This document shows positions 56,283-64,000 of a stretch of DNA of 64,000 bases, piece by piece. Each line of letters opens with the position of its first letter. The first letter of the stretch is position 1. Location: positions 186,001 to 250,000 of the forward strand of contig NZ_JACLHY010000002.1 in the NCBI RefSeq assembly GCF_014397245.1, in the 5' to 3' direction. The notes beneath the pieces are model-generated. The model did not search any database. It saw nothing but the letters and a program-made list of their open reading frames with translations, and was not told the origin of the DNA. The DNA is from Arenibacter arenosicollis (GTDB lineage: Bacteria > Bacteroidota > Bacteroidia > Flavobacteriales > Flavobacteriaceae). A program made the position numbers and the translations under genes.

Positions 56283-56333
56283 CAGTAAAAACTCCTACCT
56301 TTGGGATTAGGTAAGGCGTTGCCAGTTTTACTG
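56283..56333. promoter_or_regulatory. Nested hairpin upstream of the Rep-like frame
   Basis: An outer stem CAGTAAAACT / AGTTTTACTG (one bulged A) encloses an inner hairpin CCTACC / GGTAAGG (one bulge) at 56294-56316. It sits between the Rep-like frame and the upstream gene's terminator. It could be a replication or transfer origin, or an RNA regulator of the Rep-like gene; nothing proves either. Confidence 0.4.
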
Positions 56334-56348
56334 AACATTTGAACAAAC

Positions 56349-56374
56349 AAAAGAGGGTTTTTACGCCCTCTTTT
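56349..56374 (-). terminator. Hairpin after the small element gene
   Basis: 9-bp stem AAAAGAGGG / CCCTCTTTT with an 8-nt loop, 13 bp past the stop of the 56387-56776 gene; T tail on the minus strand is interrupted by G. Confidence 0.65.
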
Positions 56375-56386
56375 ATGTTTTCCATA

Positions 56387-56776
56387 CTAACTGTTGATGT
56401 ACTGCGATACGTTTCTTAAATCGCCTGTGAAGTAGTCTTGAAAGTATTTTATAACTAATGTACTTCCATTGTCCAAAAACTCAAATATTAGAAGGTTCCT
56501 TTTTCTTTGAGTATCTCCCTTAAAAACATTTTTATATTCGGTCTTAAACAATCCCGTTAACCTAGGCTTTATCCATTTTTTACCATCATGGATTTGCAAC
56601 CAATAAACGGGTAAAGATTTTGCACAGTTTCTATCCTTACTTAAATTGAGAAGTTTGGTCAATTGCACATTATTGCTAGATGCTTTTATAAGTTCGTAGT
56701 GTTTTACGCTCCTATATTTACCCTCGTTAATTTCCTTGTAAACGTGGGTTATGGGTTGAGGTGTCTGCGTTGCCAT
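56387..56776 (-). CDS. Small basic hypothetical protein
   Basis: 129 aa from ATG at 56776, directly after the excisionase-type gene (4-bp gap); a longer frame overlapping that gene is rejected. Basic, mixed alpha/beta (YWLQIHDGKKWIKPRLTGL, STLVIKYFQDYF). No family recognised. Positioned between excisionase and Rep-like genes, as such small proteins often are in Bacteroidota elements. Confidence 0.55.
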   Translation of the reverse strand: MATQTPQPITHVYKEINEGKYRSVKHYELIKASSNNVQLTKLLNLSKDRNCAKSLPVYWLQIHDGKKWIKPRLTGLFKTEYKNVFKGDTQRKRNLLIFEFLDNGSTLVIKYFQDYFTGDLRNVSQYINS

Positions 56777-56780
56777 TGCT

Positions 56781-57059
56781 TTACTGTTTAAGTTCAACAA
56801 TTGCACCTTCCACCTCTGAACGCTTGTAGTAGACGCGCCCGCCAATCTGATTGGCTTTCAATATGCCTTTCTTTGTCCAATTGTGAACACTTGACAAGTC
56901 AATTTTAAGCATCTTACTAACCTCCAACCGTGTAAGTAGTTCGTCTGGTGTCTTAGGCTCGAAATGTTTCTTTAAATCATTTAATTGAAGTTTTACGCCC
57001 TCAATAATGGCTGTTTGTAGTTGTTCAGGTGTTATACCTAATAATTGAATTTGTACCAT
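56781..57059 (-). CDS. Excisionase-type helix-turn-helix protein
   Basis: 92 aa from ATG at 57059 (a GTG three bases earlier is possible). Residues about 42-92 are a MerR/Xis-like winged HTH: TRLEVSKMLKIDLSSVHNWTKKGILKANQIGGRVYYKRSEV. Typical recombination directionality factor of Bacteroidota elements. Between RteC-like and Rep-like genes. Confidence 0.75.
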   Translation of the reverse strand: MVQIQLLGITPEQLQTAIIEGVKLQLNDLKKHFEPKTPDELLTRLEVSKMLKIDLSSVHNWTKKGILKANQIGGRVYYKRSEVEGAIVELKQ

Positions 57060-57135
57060 CACTTAATCTTTTTAGAATTAATTATGGTATAAATTTGCGA
57101 TACTTTAAAGGTTACTAAAGGTTACTAACGCTTAA

Positions 57136-57909
57136 CTAACGTCTATTTTCTTTTGTAAGATAATTGAATAAACTCGTTCGTAATTTATCAATAAAAAGAG
57201 TTTCACTACCACTATTGCGGTTCTTTATATCTGTTATTAATTTATTTGGGTATGCGATTTCAATATCAAAAACTGAGGAAAAGTACTCTATAATTTCTTG
57301 TTGTACTCCTACTACATTTCCATTTTCAATTAAGGCTTTTGCCAATTCTATTAATTCAGTTTGAGAAATATGCCATTTTATATTTTTTGCTGAATTTATT
57401 TTTTCAACATTGCGAGAAAAACCAAATCTATCCATTAAATCATTATAGATATAATACTCATTAACTAGAGCCAAGCCTTTTGCAAAATCATATAATAAAG
57501 CATTATTATATTTACTCTTATTAACAAATTGAGCCAATGAAATATTCGTTTCTAGTTTCAATAAATTCAAATCTTCTTCGTGAATTGTATTTTCAAAAAA
57601 ATTAATTAATATCTGAGGGTCAAATATTAATGTTTGGTGTGTTGTTAATTTAAACTTCTTGTAATAAATGGCGTCAATAAATTCAGATATAGTGCACGCA
57701 ACCATCCCCTTTAATTTGGTTAAATTTTCTTCGACCTCATTTAATCGGTTAATTAAAGATAATTTTCCTCCATCTTCACCCTGACTAAGAGTTACTCTCA
57801 AACCAAACTGAAACACATTATCTTCTAATAAAGAATCAACTTCATTATCTATAATCTCTATTAGTTTATAGTAAGGACTCTCATCATCCAACGGGTTTTT
57901 ATTTATCAT
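57136..57909 (-). CDS. RteC-domain protein
   Basis: 257 aa. The C-terminal half (about 175-250) matches the RteC pattern: IKWHISQTELIELAKALIENG and VFDIEIAYPNKLITDIKNRNSG, ending LRTSLFNYL. RteC controls excision genes in Bacteroides conjugative transposons. Placed between integrase and excisionase as in those elements. Confidence 0.65.
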   Translation of the reverse strand: MINKNPLDDESPYYKLIEIIDNEVDSLLEDNVFQFGLRVTLSQGEDGGKLSLINRLNEVEENLTKLKGMVACTISEFIDAIYYKKFKLTTHQTLIFDPQILINFFENTIHEEDLNLLKLETNISLAQFVNKSKYNNALLYDFAKGLALVNEYYIYNDLMDRFGFSRNVEKINSAKNIKWHISQTELIELAKALIENGNVVGVQQEIIEYFSSVFDIEIAYPNKLITDIKNRNSGSETLFIDKLRTSLFNYLTKENRR

Positions 57910-58034
57910 TCGAATATTGTTTGTATTGCCTTACTAAATACAGAATTTAATTCAAGCATTGAATTTAGTAAAAATTCTACCCCCCTGCATTATACAGGAC
58001 GATACCTAAATTCTACAAATATAATTTTAGTTAG

Positions 58035-59351
58035 TTAATTTGTTGAGATGTTTTTTACAACAAATAATTTTGGCTCTTTCTTCTCCTTTATTGCTTGCAA
58101 AGTGTAGAAATCTGCAATCTGTTGGGCATAGTCCAATGTATTTTTACCTATATAGTTTAATAGTAACCGTTCGGAACTATGTGCCGTTATTTGCATAATT
58201 AAAGGTGTAGGTAGTGTTCCGTAAAGATTGGATGCAAAAGAACGTCTGCAAACGTGTGAAGCCATTAATTGCCACTTAGGGTAAACCCCATCAATTTTAC
58301 GCTTTTGTTTATTCCCTTTGCCTTTTTCCGTAACTTCAATTTTACTTCCTTTTATCATTTCATTTAATTCTGCTTTTTGGCATATCACTTTGATATATTC
58401 ATTAAACTTTTGTATTGAAATCTTATATGGCAATCCACTTTTAATTATTTCTTTGGTAGTATCAAGTACAGGTATAGTTACATTTTTACCAGTCTTCTGT
58501 TGTTTCAGTTCAATTACCTCATATCCGTTACGAGTTACAAAGTTATTTTCATTTAGTTTTAGCAAATCACCCCCCCTTTGCCCCAAGTTACAGCCCAATA
58601 AAAGCCATTTACGGGCGTTCTTATGCGCTTCGTTATCTAATTCGGCCTCTTTTATCTTTAGAAGTTCAGAGGGGCTTAAATAGATTATATTTTCATTATT
58701 GGTTTTACTACTTTCAATTTTCTTGTATTGTATGTTAGTTTCTATACCGCTTAATTCCGCATCACTGCAAACTGTTTTTATATCTGCCAATTTTTTTAGC
58801 GCTGTACTCTTTTGGTATTTCTTGGTATGAAGTAAGTAATTTAAAAAATCCTTCCCAAATTTTACATTAACATCCTTTACTTTATATCTCTTCCCTTTTT
58901 GATACTCCGTTAATACATTTTTTAAAGATATATAGGCATTTTTTCTGCTTTTGGATAACCCAATACCACCCTTTGCGTTTTTCCTAGTGGAAACCTCATC
59001 AATAATACTTTGTATCGCATCGGTTAAATACTCGCTTGTGCTATCCTCATTCTTACGTTTAAAGAACACATCGATATTATGCTTTAACCATTCTATATTA
59101 ATTGTAGCCCCTTCAATACTCGCCACATTAAACTTTTCAAAGATGTAAGTTTTTAAGTTCTGCAATTCAGCAGAAAGATTTTTGTTTGCACTGGTTGTTT
59201 GTTTTGGTAATCCAGTTTTATCGCTCCAATCTTTAGGGTTTATATAAAGTCCCGTTTTGGTACGAGGGGATAAATTTCTATTTATCGAAAGTCTTAAATA
59301 AATAGGGGCGTTTTCTGCTTTGCCCAATAATTGAAGTTTTATAGTTGCCAT
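58035..59351 (-). CDS. Tyrosine integrase of the element
   Basis: 438 aa Bacteroidota-type integrase with an N-terminal arm-binding domain (about 1-90), SAM-like core-binding domain (about 105-205) and catalytic domain. The catalytic set is R259 (NLGQRGGDLL), H366-x-x-R369 (SHVCRRSF), H391 (ITAHSSERLL) and Y400 (LLLNYIGK). It sits 205 bp from attR, reading away from it, as expected for the element's own integrase. Confidence 0.93.
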   Translation of the reverse strand: MATIKLQLLGKAENAPIYLRLSINRNLSPRTKTGLYINPKDWSDKTGLPKQTTSANKNLSAELQNLKTYIFEKFNVASIEGATINIEWLKHNIDVFFKRKNEDSTSEYLTDAIQSIIDEVSTRKNAKGGIGLSKSRKNAYISLKNVLTEYQKGKRYKVKDVNVKFGKDFLNYLLHTKKYQKSTALKKLADIKTVCSDAELSGIETNIQYKKIESSKTNNENIIYLSPSELLKIKEAELDNEAHKNARKWLLLGCNLGQRGGDLLKLNENNFVTRNGYEVIELKQQKTGKNVTIPVLDTTKEIIKSGLPYKISIQKFNEYIKVICQKAELNEMIKGSKIEVTEKGKGNKQKRKIDGVYPKWQLMASHVCRRSFASNLYGTLPTPLIMQITAHSSERLLLNYIGKNTLDYAQQIADFYTLQAIKEKKEPKLFVVKNISTN

Positions 59352-59555
59352 GGTTTAGAATATTTGAACGTTTAAATATAAGCATTAAAACAATTCATGC
59401 CAACCATTTGCCAACCATTTTACTATTATTATCAATAATTTTAAAGTATATTACATTTTTGAAAATTGCCTTAAACCATTGTATTTATTGATATTATATG
59501 TCTTACTTATCGTAAATAGAATATTCACATGTAACCCCTATAGAGTAGTTTCAGT

Positions 59556-59573
59556 TCCCGCCTCGAGTACAAA
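59556..59573. repeat. attR, 18-bp core
   Basis: Exact copy of the attL core. Confidence 0.92.
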
Positions 59574-59582
59574 TGAAGAAAG

Positions 59583-59608
59583 ACCAAAGTGAAAGCTTTG
59601 GTTTTTTT
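59583..59608 (+). terminator. Displaced original tRNA-Leu terminator
   Basis: 7-bp stem ACCAAAG / CTTTGGT with a 6-nt loop and T7, 10 bp past attR, in the position it would hold behind tRNA-Leu before insertion. Confidence 0.75.
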
Positions 59609-59730
59609 GTGCCTTCATTTTTGCCAAATTTATTTGGGTAAAAATGCAGGAAGCAAAAATAGTAGTCCTGCAAGGACTGGTCTTTTCTTATGAACATGTT
59701 CGAACGGGACTCGCCGCAAGGCAATTGTAG

Positions 59731-59744
59731 CCTCGAGTATAAAA
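59731..59744. repeat. Degenerate second att-like copy
   Basis: CCTCGAGTATAAAA differs from the att core CCTCGAGTACAAA at one position. The stretches 59645-59691 and 59745-59786 around it are also diverged direct repeats of each other, suggesting an older insertion scar or duplicated tRNA flank. Confidence 0.45.
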
Positions 59745-59770
59745 GCAGGGAACAAACATACTGGCCAAGG

Positions 59771-61588
59771 CTAGGCTTTCTTAACTACCAGGACCACCCA
59801 GTCTTGGTCTTTTTCTTTTGGAGGCATTCCCAAGGATTGAGAACCACTACCGGAGATGGTCTTTATCTTTCCTTGTTTTAACGGGCCACCCTTTCTAGGG
59901 TTGTACCACTGTACTTCATACTCCAGCTCATAATTACCTAGGTCCAAGGTAGATTCACCTCCATTTTTAAGGAATACCACATAGGTATGACCAGGTTTGG
60001 CCAAAACATAATCTCCTTGCGTTGAAATAAGGGAATCATTGGATTCCATTTCCCAAACGGGAACTTCATTGTCTTTAAAGAATTCCAAGCAGAATCGGCC
60101 TTGGTCCCAGAAGAGATCACGTGAACGGAAGTCTTGACAACTAAGGTCCGAGTGTGGGTGTTTGTATCCAAAATACCACTCCGTACCCCAGGCCCCGGCC
60201 ATCATAGCTCCCCATAATCCGTTTTTCCGTGCATCGTCGTGTTTTGGGTCCTCCGCATCCGTAATTAGAGAGTGCTGTGCATCCCCAGGTTCGTCGCAGG
60301 CTACGGCCCAAATTTTCCCGGTATTCTTAGATTCCTCGAGTATTCGCAAAACCGATTTGTGTACATTACTAAAATCCTCCTTATTGGTCTGCAAGGAAGC
60401 TCCTGTAAATTTGGAATCGGGACCATATAGACCATCAAACCAATCGCCATTGTGAATTACGATATGATGTTTATAAGGATCAATGGAAGAGAGGTATTCG
60501 GCCAACCTCAGCCTTTCCGCCACATCAACGGGAAAAGTGGGAGGCGCAGCGGTCCAATCACCTGTTTCCTCTGCCAAATTCCAGTTAAGTGCCAAATGAT
60601 GCCCGAAGCGGGCAATTAGTTCTCGAAAGTACAATTTGGTATATAGACCTGTCCCTCCATTGTCGAGTAGCCCCTGGTTTTCGTGCTCCAAGGTTTTAAA
60701 ATGCAAAAACATTCCGAGTTTATCGGCATGCTCAAAAAGTACTTCCCATTGATCTAATTTAGAGGTATCAAAACGATCGTAGGTGTCATAATCAACATAT
60801 GGGAAGACGTTTTGATCATCACCTGCAATATTCATGGTAAGAAATGAAAATGCATTCATCCCTTTAGAGGCCAAATAATTGATAGCACCAACAAGCTCCT
60901 TTCCCTTTCCATCCTTCCAAGTAGGGTCTCCTTCTCTCCAGTCCTGGCGATGTGCCTCCCAAGTTTTAACCAAATCATCTTTATGGCCATCGCTGTGGAA
61001 AGTACCATCAAACTGATCATATGCCAATAAATTTTCCGGAGCATCGGAACCGCATTTTAGAAAGTACTCCCCTGTTTCGGCAAATTTGAGGTAGCGCTCC
61101 CCTACGTATTGCAATATGCCCTTGCCCCTTAAATCCCGACCCGACTTATTGGATTCTGCAATGTTGAAGCCTCCAGTTGCCCCATCCATATATTCACCGC
61201 TTGATAGCTTTTCCGAGGTCCGGACAGCAGCCCATTTCCCTCTCTTAAAATCTACTTTATAGGTCCACTCCCCAATTTCATCTGGGGCAAAATGAACTTT
61301 CCAACTATTTCCCGCAATTGCACTAGTGTTACCGGCATTACCATCGGCTGCATAGTATCCAGGAATTTGATAAGTCTTACCCGTTTTTACGTGCTTAAAG
61401 ACCACATTTAAACGATAATTCAGAAATGGATTGTCAACGGCTGTTTCAGAGGTCTCGGGTCCCTCAAAATTAAAGGTTACCTTATGCCATTTTTTAAGCT
61501 CTCCTGTTATTTTTTGCCCTATTACGCCACTGTGAACGAAAAAGATAAATAAGCCAGTTAGAAAAAAAGTAGATTTAAATGATTTCAT
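59771..61588 (-). CDS. DUF5060 glycoside-hydrolase-like protein
   Basis: 605 aa. Signal peptide (to VIGQ), N-terminal DUF5060 beta-sandwich (about 27-120), a TIM-barrel domain (about 160-490) and a C-terminal sandwich (Collagen-binding-2-like, about 510-605). Likely catalytic acids are in NWNLAEETGDW and VACDEPGD. Such proteins are found in polysaccharide utilisation loci; the glycan is not assignable. Next to the heparinase-like lyase and SusD of the same strand. Confidence 0.75.
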   Translation of the reverse strand: MKSFKSTFFLTGLFIFFVHSGVIGQKITGELKKWHKVTFNFEGPETSETAVDNPFLNYRLNVVFKHVKTGKTYQIPGYYAADGNAGNTSAIAGNSWKVHFAPDEIGEWTYKVDFKRGKWAAVRTSEKLSSGEYMDGATGGFNIAESNKSGRDLRGKGILQYVGERYLKFAETGEYFLKCGSDAPENLLAYDQFDGTFHSDGHKDDLVKTWEAHRQDWREGDPTWKDGKGKELVGAINYLASKGMNAFSFLTMNIAGDDQNVFPYVDYDTYDRFDTSKLDQWEVLFEHADKLGMFLHFKTLEHENQGLLDNGGTGLYTKLYFRELIARFGHHLALNWNLAEETGDWTAAPPTFPVDVAERLRLAEYLSSIDPYKHHIVIHNGDWFDGLYGPDSKFTGASLQTNKEDFSNVHKSVLRILEESKNTGKIWAVACDEPGDAQHSLITDAEDPKHDDARKNGLWGAMMAGAWGTEWYFGYKHPHSDLSCQDFRSRDLFWDQGRFCLEFFKDNEVPVWEMESNDSLISTQGDYVLAKPGHTYVVFLKNGGESTLDLGNYELEYEVQWYNPRKGGPLKQGKIKTISGSGSQSLGMPPKEKDQDWVVLVVKKA

Positions 61589-61685
61589 AACAAACAGTTA
61601 AATGGTTTTAATTTTGCAATTCAATATAGGAATAATAAGCACCGCTGCTTTAATTCCCTCCTATAAAATGCCTTTCCAGCATCGT

Positions 61686-61814
61686 TTATCCGGCATCCAA
61701 GTCCAACACAAAATCGACACTTATGTATTCCTTATCGATTTCCTTTACCTTGGCTTTTCTCAACCGTACAATTTCTAAACACTCGGTGTGGGTGGCCTTA
61801 ACGGACAACTTCAT
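61686..61814 (-). CDS. Small 42-aa open frame in PUL spacer
   Basis: ATG to TAA, with codon use like neighbouring coding regions and protein-like content (KATHTECLEIVRLRKAKVKE, SVDFVLDLDAG). The stop codon before it in frame shows it is not the tail of a longer gene here. It may be a decayed fragment of a lost PUL gene or a small protein; no family recognised. Apart from this frame, the 384-bp gap 61589-61972 holds nothing clear. Confidence 0.3.
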   Translation of the reverse strand: MKLSVKATHTECLEIVRLRKAKVKEIDKEYISVDFVLDLDAG

Positions 61815-61972
61815 TTAGAGCCATATTTCAGACCTTTCAAAAATAATCCCATCTGTCCAAAATGGCCATCATATTCGACTGAAAGGATATTTCAGCTATT
61901 TACATAATACTGATAACCCGCGGTTCTAATCACCTTCACCTCTAATATGGAATGAAACACCTGCTGTTATTA

Positions 61973-63859
61973 TTAGTCCCCTGAAAGACGTACCCGAAGA
62001 ATAGTTTTACGGTCGTTAAGGGTGTATGCCGGCAGTCGCAGTTCGATACGTTTTAAGCTCTCTATTTGTCTATCCAATTCCAATGGCGCCGGATGTACAG
62101 CAACAACTGATACCGTTATTTCGGGATGGGATAGATTTTCCAACTTTAATTGCTTCCCGTCTTGACGTAAAATTGCGCCTCCTTTAACAATCTCTACATC
62201 CGCCACTGTAAGCATTTGCCAAGTGACCAATTGCGTTGAATCGGAGGCTACTAAGGAGTCCTCTATAAGCAAGGATGTAGGGCTATCTTTAACAAAGCGA
62301 CGTTGGGCACTTTTTAATTGACCTTCAAAGGCAGCACTAAGATCTATTGTGGCCTCTGGTTGATCTCCGTCTTTAAAGTCAGTAAAAAAAGCCATTCCAT
62401 CTACTTCATGATGTTGATTGTTTACGGTCAATGTACTATGACCAAAATTATTTTTCGTTAAAAGCGACCAGCGCTCGCACTCCTGGCACCTATGCCAGAG
62501 GTCAAAGCCTGTCTTTTCCAAATTATGATAATTTTGGTTTCCTGCATCTATAGACCAACGTACCCCGTTAAGTTCAAATATGAAAGATCCTCCATCCATA
62601 TTCCCATGATTTACTGTTCCCCTACCCCCTTTTCCTCCGAAATAGTATTGGTGCGGGTCGTTAGCAACCGATTTAAAAATTACTATAGGGTTATCTCCAT
62701 CACCTTTCCAGGCCAATGGGGTTTTTTGGTCGTCTTTTTCCTTAAATTGAGAAACCCACACCAGTCCAGCACCAGCATTTCTAGCCAATTTTCCCATACC
62801 TTCGGCGGGAGCTAAAAACCTATCTTCTTCAAAAAAAGCCTTATTGCCTGTTTTCGAAGCGAACCAAGCCAAAGTAATATCTCCTTGTTCGCTACGTTTA
62901 TCACCACAATCGGCAAAATTATAATACCAACCGGACGGAGCGTTGCAAAGCAATCTGAAATTAGCACTTTCCAAAAAAGCAGGAAATTCGGACAATCCGA
63001 AGTCAGTATCAAATGCACTCTCGAACATAGCAGCAGTAAACACCGTAAAAGAAGTACCATAGGACCAATAGGTTGAGCCTTCTGGATAAATACCATCGGG
63101 ACCATAGGAAACAAGAGCTTGAGGAATACTATCCAAAGCCCTACTGATGGTCCTGGCCGCCAATTCCGGATCTTTATCGGCTGTAACTATAGCAGCGGCT
63201 ATCATACCGCCATGACATACTTGATTCCAATTATTGTTGCCTCCTACCCAGCCTGTATTGCCTTTTTCATTGTAACTAGGTTTGATACCTTTCTCGATAA
63301 GTGAAACTTTGGCCAGTTCAACGGTACTTGAAGGCAATGCCTCACCTGCCCAATCAATACCGAATGCAACGGCCATCGACATTTCTGCTACATCGAGGTA
63401 ATGTGATGGGTTCCAGTCCGAAAAATTACACACGGCTTTTAGTTCCTCATCGATACGCGCAAGAATAACCGGATCTTTTTCAATACGATACACCATCCCC
63501 AAAATATTGATACGATACAACATTTCCCGTGACACATGAAGCAAACGTCTGCCTTCCAACTCCCTTATCAACAACGGCTCTTTTTGAATTTCAACGGCGT
63601 TGGCTTGTATGGCCTTGTACAAATTCCGGACAACTGGATCTGTTTTCAGCTTCTTTATTAGGTTTTTTTCAATTTTAGGGTTTAAGACCAATTTTGGCCC
63701 TGCCTTTTTTAGCTTTTTTTGAAGGTAATGTACACTTATAGGGTTTTGAAGCTTTGGCAGATTACTATTAGCCTCCTCTTGGGCCCATGTAATCTGGACT
63801 GTTAACAAGCATATTAGTGGTACAGAAAATAAAAACCGTTGGACTTTTTTGTATGGCAT
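61973..63859 (-). CDS. Heparinase II/III-type polysaccharide lyase
   Basis: 628 aa with a signal peptide (to ITWAQ). An alpha/alpha toroid (about 60-360) includes GNNNWNQVCHGGM and SYGPDGIYPEGSTYWSYGTSF (Tyr/His catalytic region). The beta-sandwich heparinase II/III domain (about 390-600) carries HGNMDGGSFIFELNGVRW and DAGNQNYH. It would beta-eliminate a uronate-containing glycan such as alginate, heparinoid or ulvan-type; the exact substrate is unknown. It follows the SusD gene after a terminator. Confidence 0.82.
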   Translation of the reverse strand: MPYKKVQRFLFSVPLICLLTVQITWAQEEANSNLPKLQNPISVHYLQKKLKKAGPKLVLNPKIEKNLIKKLKTDPVVRNLYKAIQANAVEIQKEPLLIRELEGRRLLHVSREMLYRINILGMVYRIEKDPVILARIDEELKAVCNFSDWNPSHYLDVAEMSMAVAFGIDWAGEALPSSTVELAKVSLIEKGIKPSYNEKGNTGWVGGNNNWNQVCHGGMIAAAIVTADKDPELAARTISRALDSIPQALVSYGPDGIYPEGSTYWSYGTSFTVFTAAMFESAFDTDFGLSEFPAFLESANFRLLCNAPSGWYYNFADCGDKRSEQGDITLAWFASKTGNKAFFEEDRFLAPAEGMGKLARNAGAGLVWVSQFKEKDDQKTPLAWKGDGDNPIVIFKSVANDPHQYYFGGKGGRGTVNHGNMDGGSFIFELNGVRWSIDAGNQNYHNLEKTGFDLWHRCQECERWSLLTKNNFGHSTLTVNNQHHEVDGMAFFTDFKDGDQPEATIDLSAAFEGQLKSAQRRFVKDSPTSLLIEDSLVASDSTQLVTWQMLTVADVEIVKGGAILRQDGKQLKLENLSHPEITVSVVAVHPAPLELDRQIESLKRIELRLPAYTLNDRKTILRVRLSGD

Positions 63860-63905
63860 TTGGAATTGGTTTAAGAATTAATAAAATCGTTCAGGTAATT
63901 AAAAA

Positions 63906-63934
63906 ACAAAGCCATCTACTTTGGATGGCTTTGT
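63906..63934 (-). terminator. Intrinsic terminator after susD
   Basis: 11-bp perfect stem ACAAAGCCATC / GATGGCTTTGT with a 7-nt loop, followed on the minus strand by a T-rich run. It separates susD from the lyase gene. Confidence 0.8.
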
Positions 63935-63954
63935 CTTATTAAATATAACTTCTG

Positions 63955-64000
63955 TTACCACCCTGGGTTTTGCCCTAGGTCGGGGTTTTGAGAAATTTCC
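63955..64000 (-). CDS. SusD-family protein, C-terminal end only
   Basis: The last 14 codons before the window edge read ...ISQNPDLGQNPGW-stop, the typical QNPGW-like end of SusD/RagB lipoproteins. SusD binds glycan at the cell surface with a SusC transporter, expected beyond the window. It marks the lyase and glycosidase as part of a polysaccharide utilisation locus. Confidence 0.8.
   Translation of the reverse strand, partial: EISQNPDLGQNPGW

Larger units (their letters stand above)
51066..59573. mobile_element. 8.5-kb integrated element in tRNA-Leu
   Basis: Bounded by an exact 18-bp direct repeat (51066-51083 and 59556-59573) derived from the tRNA-Leu 3' end. It carries a tyrosine integrase at the right end next to attR, an RteC-like gene, an excisionase-type HTH, a Rep-like gene, two small regulators and left-end secreted cargo. 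No relaxase, coupling protein or phage structural gene is seen, so it is probably a mobilisable or satellite-type element rather than a complete ICE or prophage. Codon use is AT-rich like the host. Confidence 0.9.

Noticed and set aside
56777-56845. Extension of the 56387-56776 gene upstream
   Set aside because: It overlaps the excisionase-type gene by about 65 bp; the internal ATG 4 bp after that gene is more likely.
51066-59573. CRISPR array or retron in the element's repeat region
   Set aside because: Repeats are irregularly spaced, few and in both orientations; no cas or reverse-transcriptase gene is present.

Overview
The window is a chromosomal segment of a Bacteroidota bacterium, most likely a marine member of the Flavobacteriaceae. 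Grounds: the gliding gene gldA, a BamA/OmpH envelope cluster in the usual flavobacterial order, lipoproteins with acidic residues after the lipid cysteine, TSP3/OmpA and DUF6089 proteins, a C-terminal SusD fragment, AT-rich DNA, promoters of the form TTG-N18/20-TAnnTTTG, and few Shine-Dalgarno sequences. Assignment to genus is not attempted.

Layout. (1) 1-4.4 kb: a minus-strand aromatic amino acid operon (pheA, aminotransferase, tyrA, DAHP synthase/chorismate mutase). It is preceded by a very short Phe/Tyr/Trp-rich leader peptide and an intrinsic terminator, which together look like a classical attenuator. (2) 4.6-10.3 kb: gldA, a molybdate uptake operon (modA, double-TOBE protein, modB, modC), a sulfurtransferase and a secreted esterase. 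(3) 10.6-13.7 kb: a large PVC-type haem lipoprotein. (4) 14-21.3 kb: CBS protein, nadK, DUF6089, uppS, bamA, ompH, ompH. (5) 21.5-27.1 kb: pdxJ, a hydrolase, a small membrane protein, tig, clpP, clpX. (6) 27.2-36 kb: a degenerate alpha/beta hydrolase, a GH3-family enzyme, DUF2797, then a light/oxidation cluster: photolyase, crtZ, crtB, a three-domain fasciclin lipoprotein and a divergent CarH-like B12-binding MerR regulator. The divergent promoter region carries four TTAGACA boxes. (7) 36-50.7 kb: AsmA-like protein, VUT transporter, OmpA/TSP3 protein, hydrolase, sppA, a folK-deoxynucleoside kinase fusion, an rRNA/tRNA methyltransferase and mutS.

(8) 50.9-59.6 kb: tRNA-Gly and tRNA-Leu(UAA), with an 8.5-kb integrated element in the 3' end of tRNA-Leu bounded by an 18-bp direct repeat. 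The element carries a tyrosine integrase, an RteC-like regulator, an excisionase-type HTH protein, a Rep-like gene whose reading frame lacks a normal start codon, two small HTH regulators, secreted cargo proteins (one interrupted by an in-frame TGA) and a family of dispersed GC-rich composite repeats. No relaxase or structural phage gene was seen. (9) 59.7-64 kb: the edge of a polysaccharide utilisation locus: a DUF5060 glycosidase-like protein, a heparinase II/III-type lyase and the last codons of a SusD protein, all on the minus strand.

Most genes are ordinary housekeeping. The points most worth follow-up are the pheA attenuator, the CarH-like control region beside the carotenoid genes, and the integrated element with its repeats, split gene and start-less Rep-like gene.
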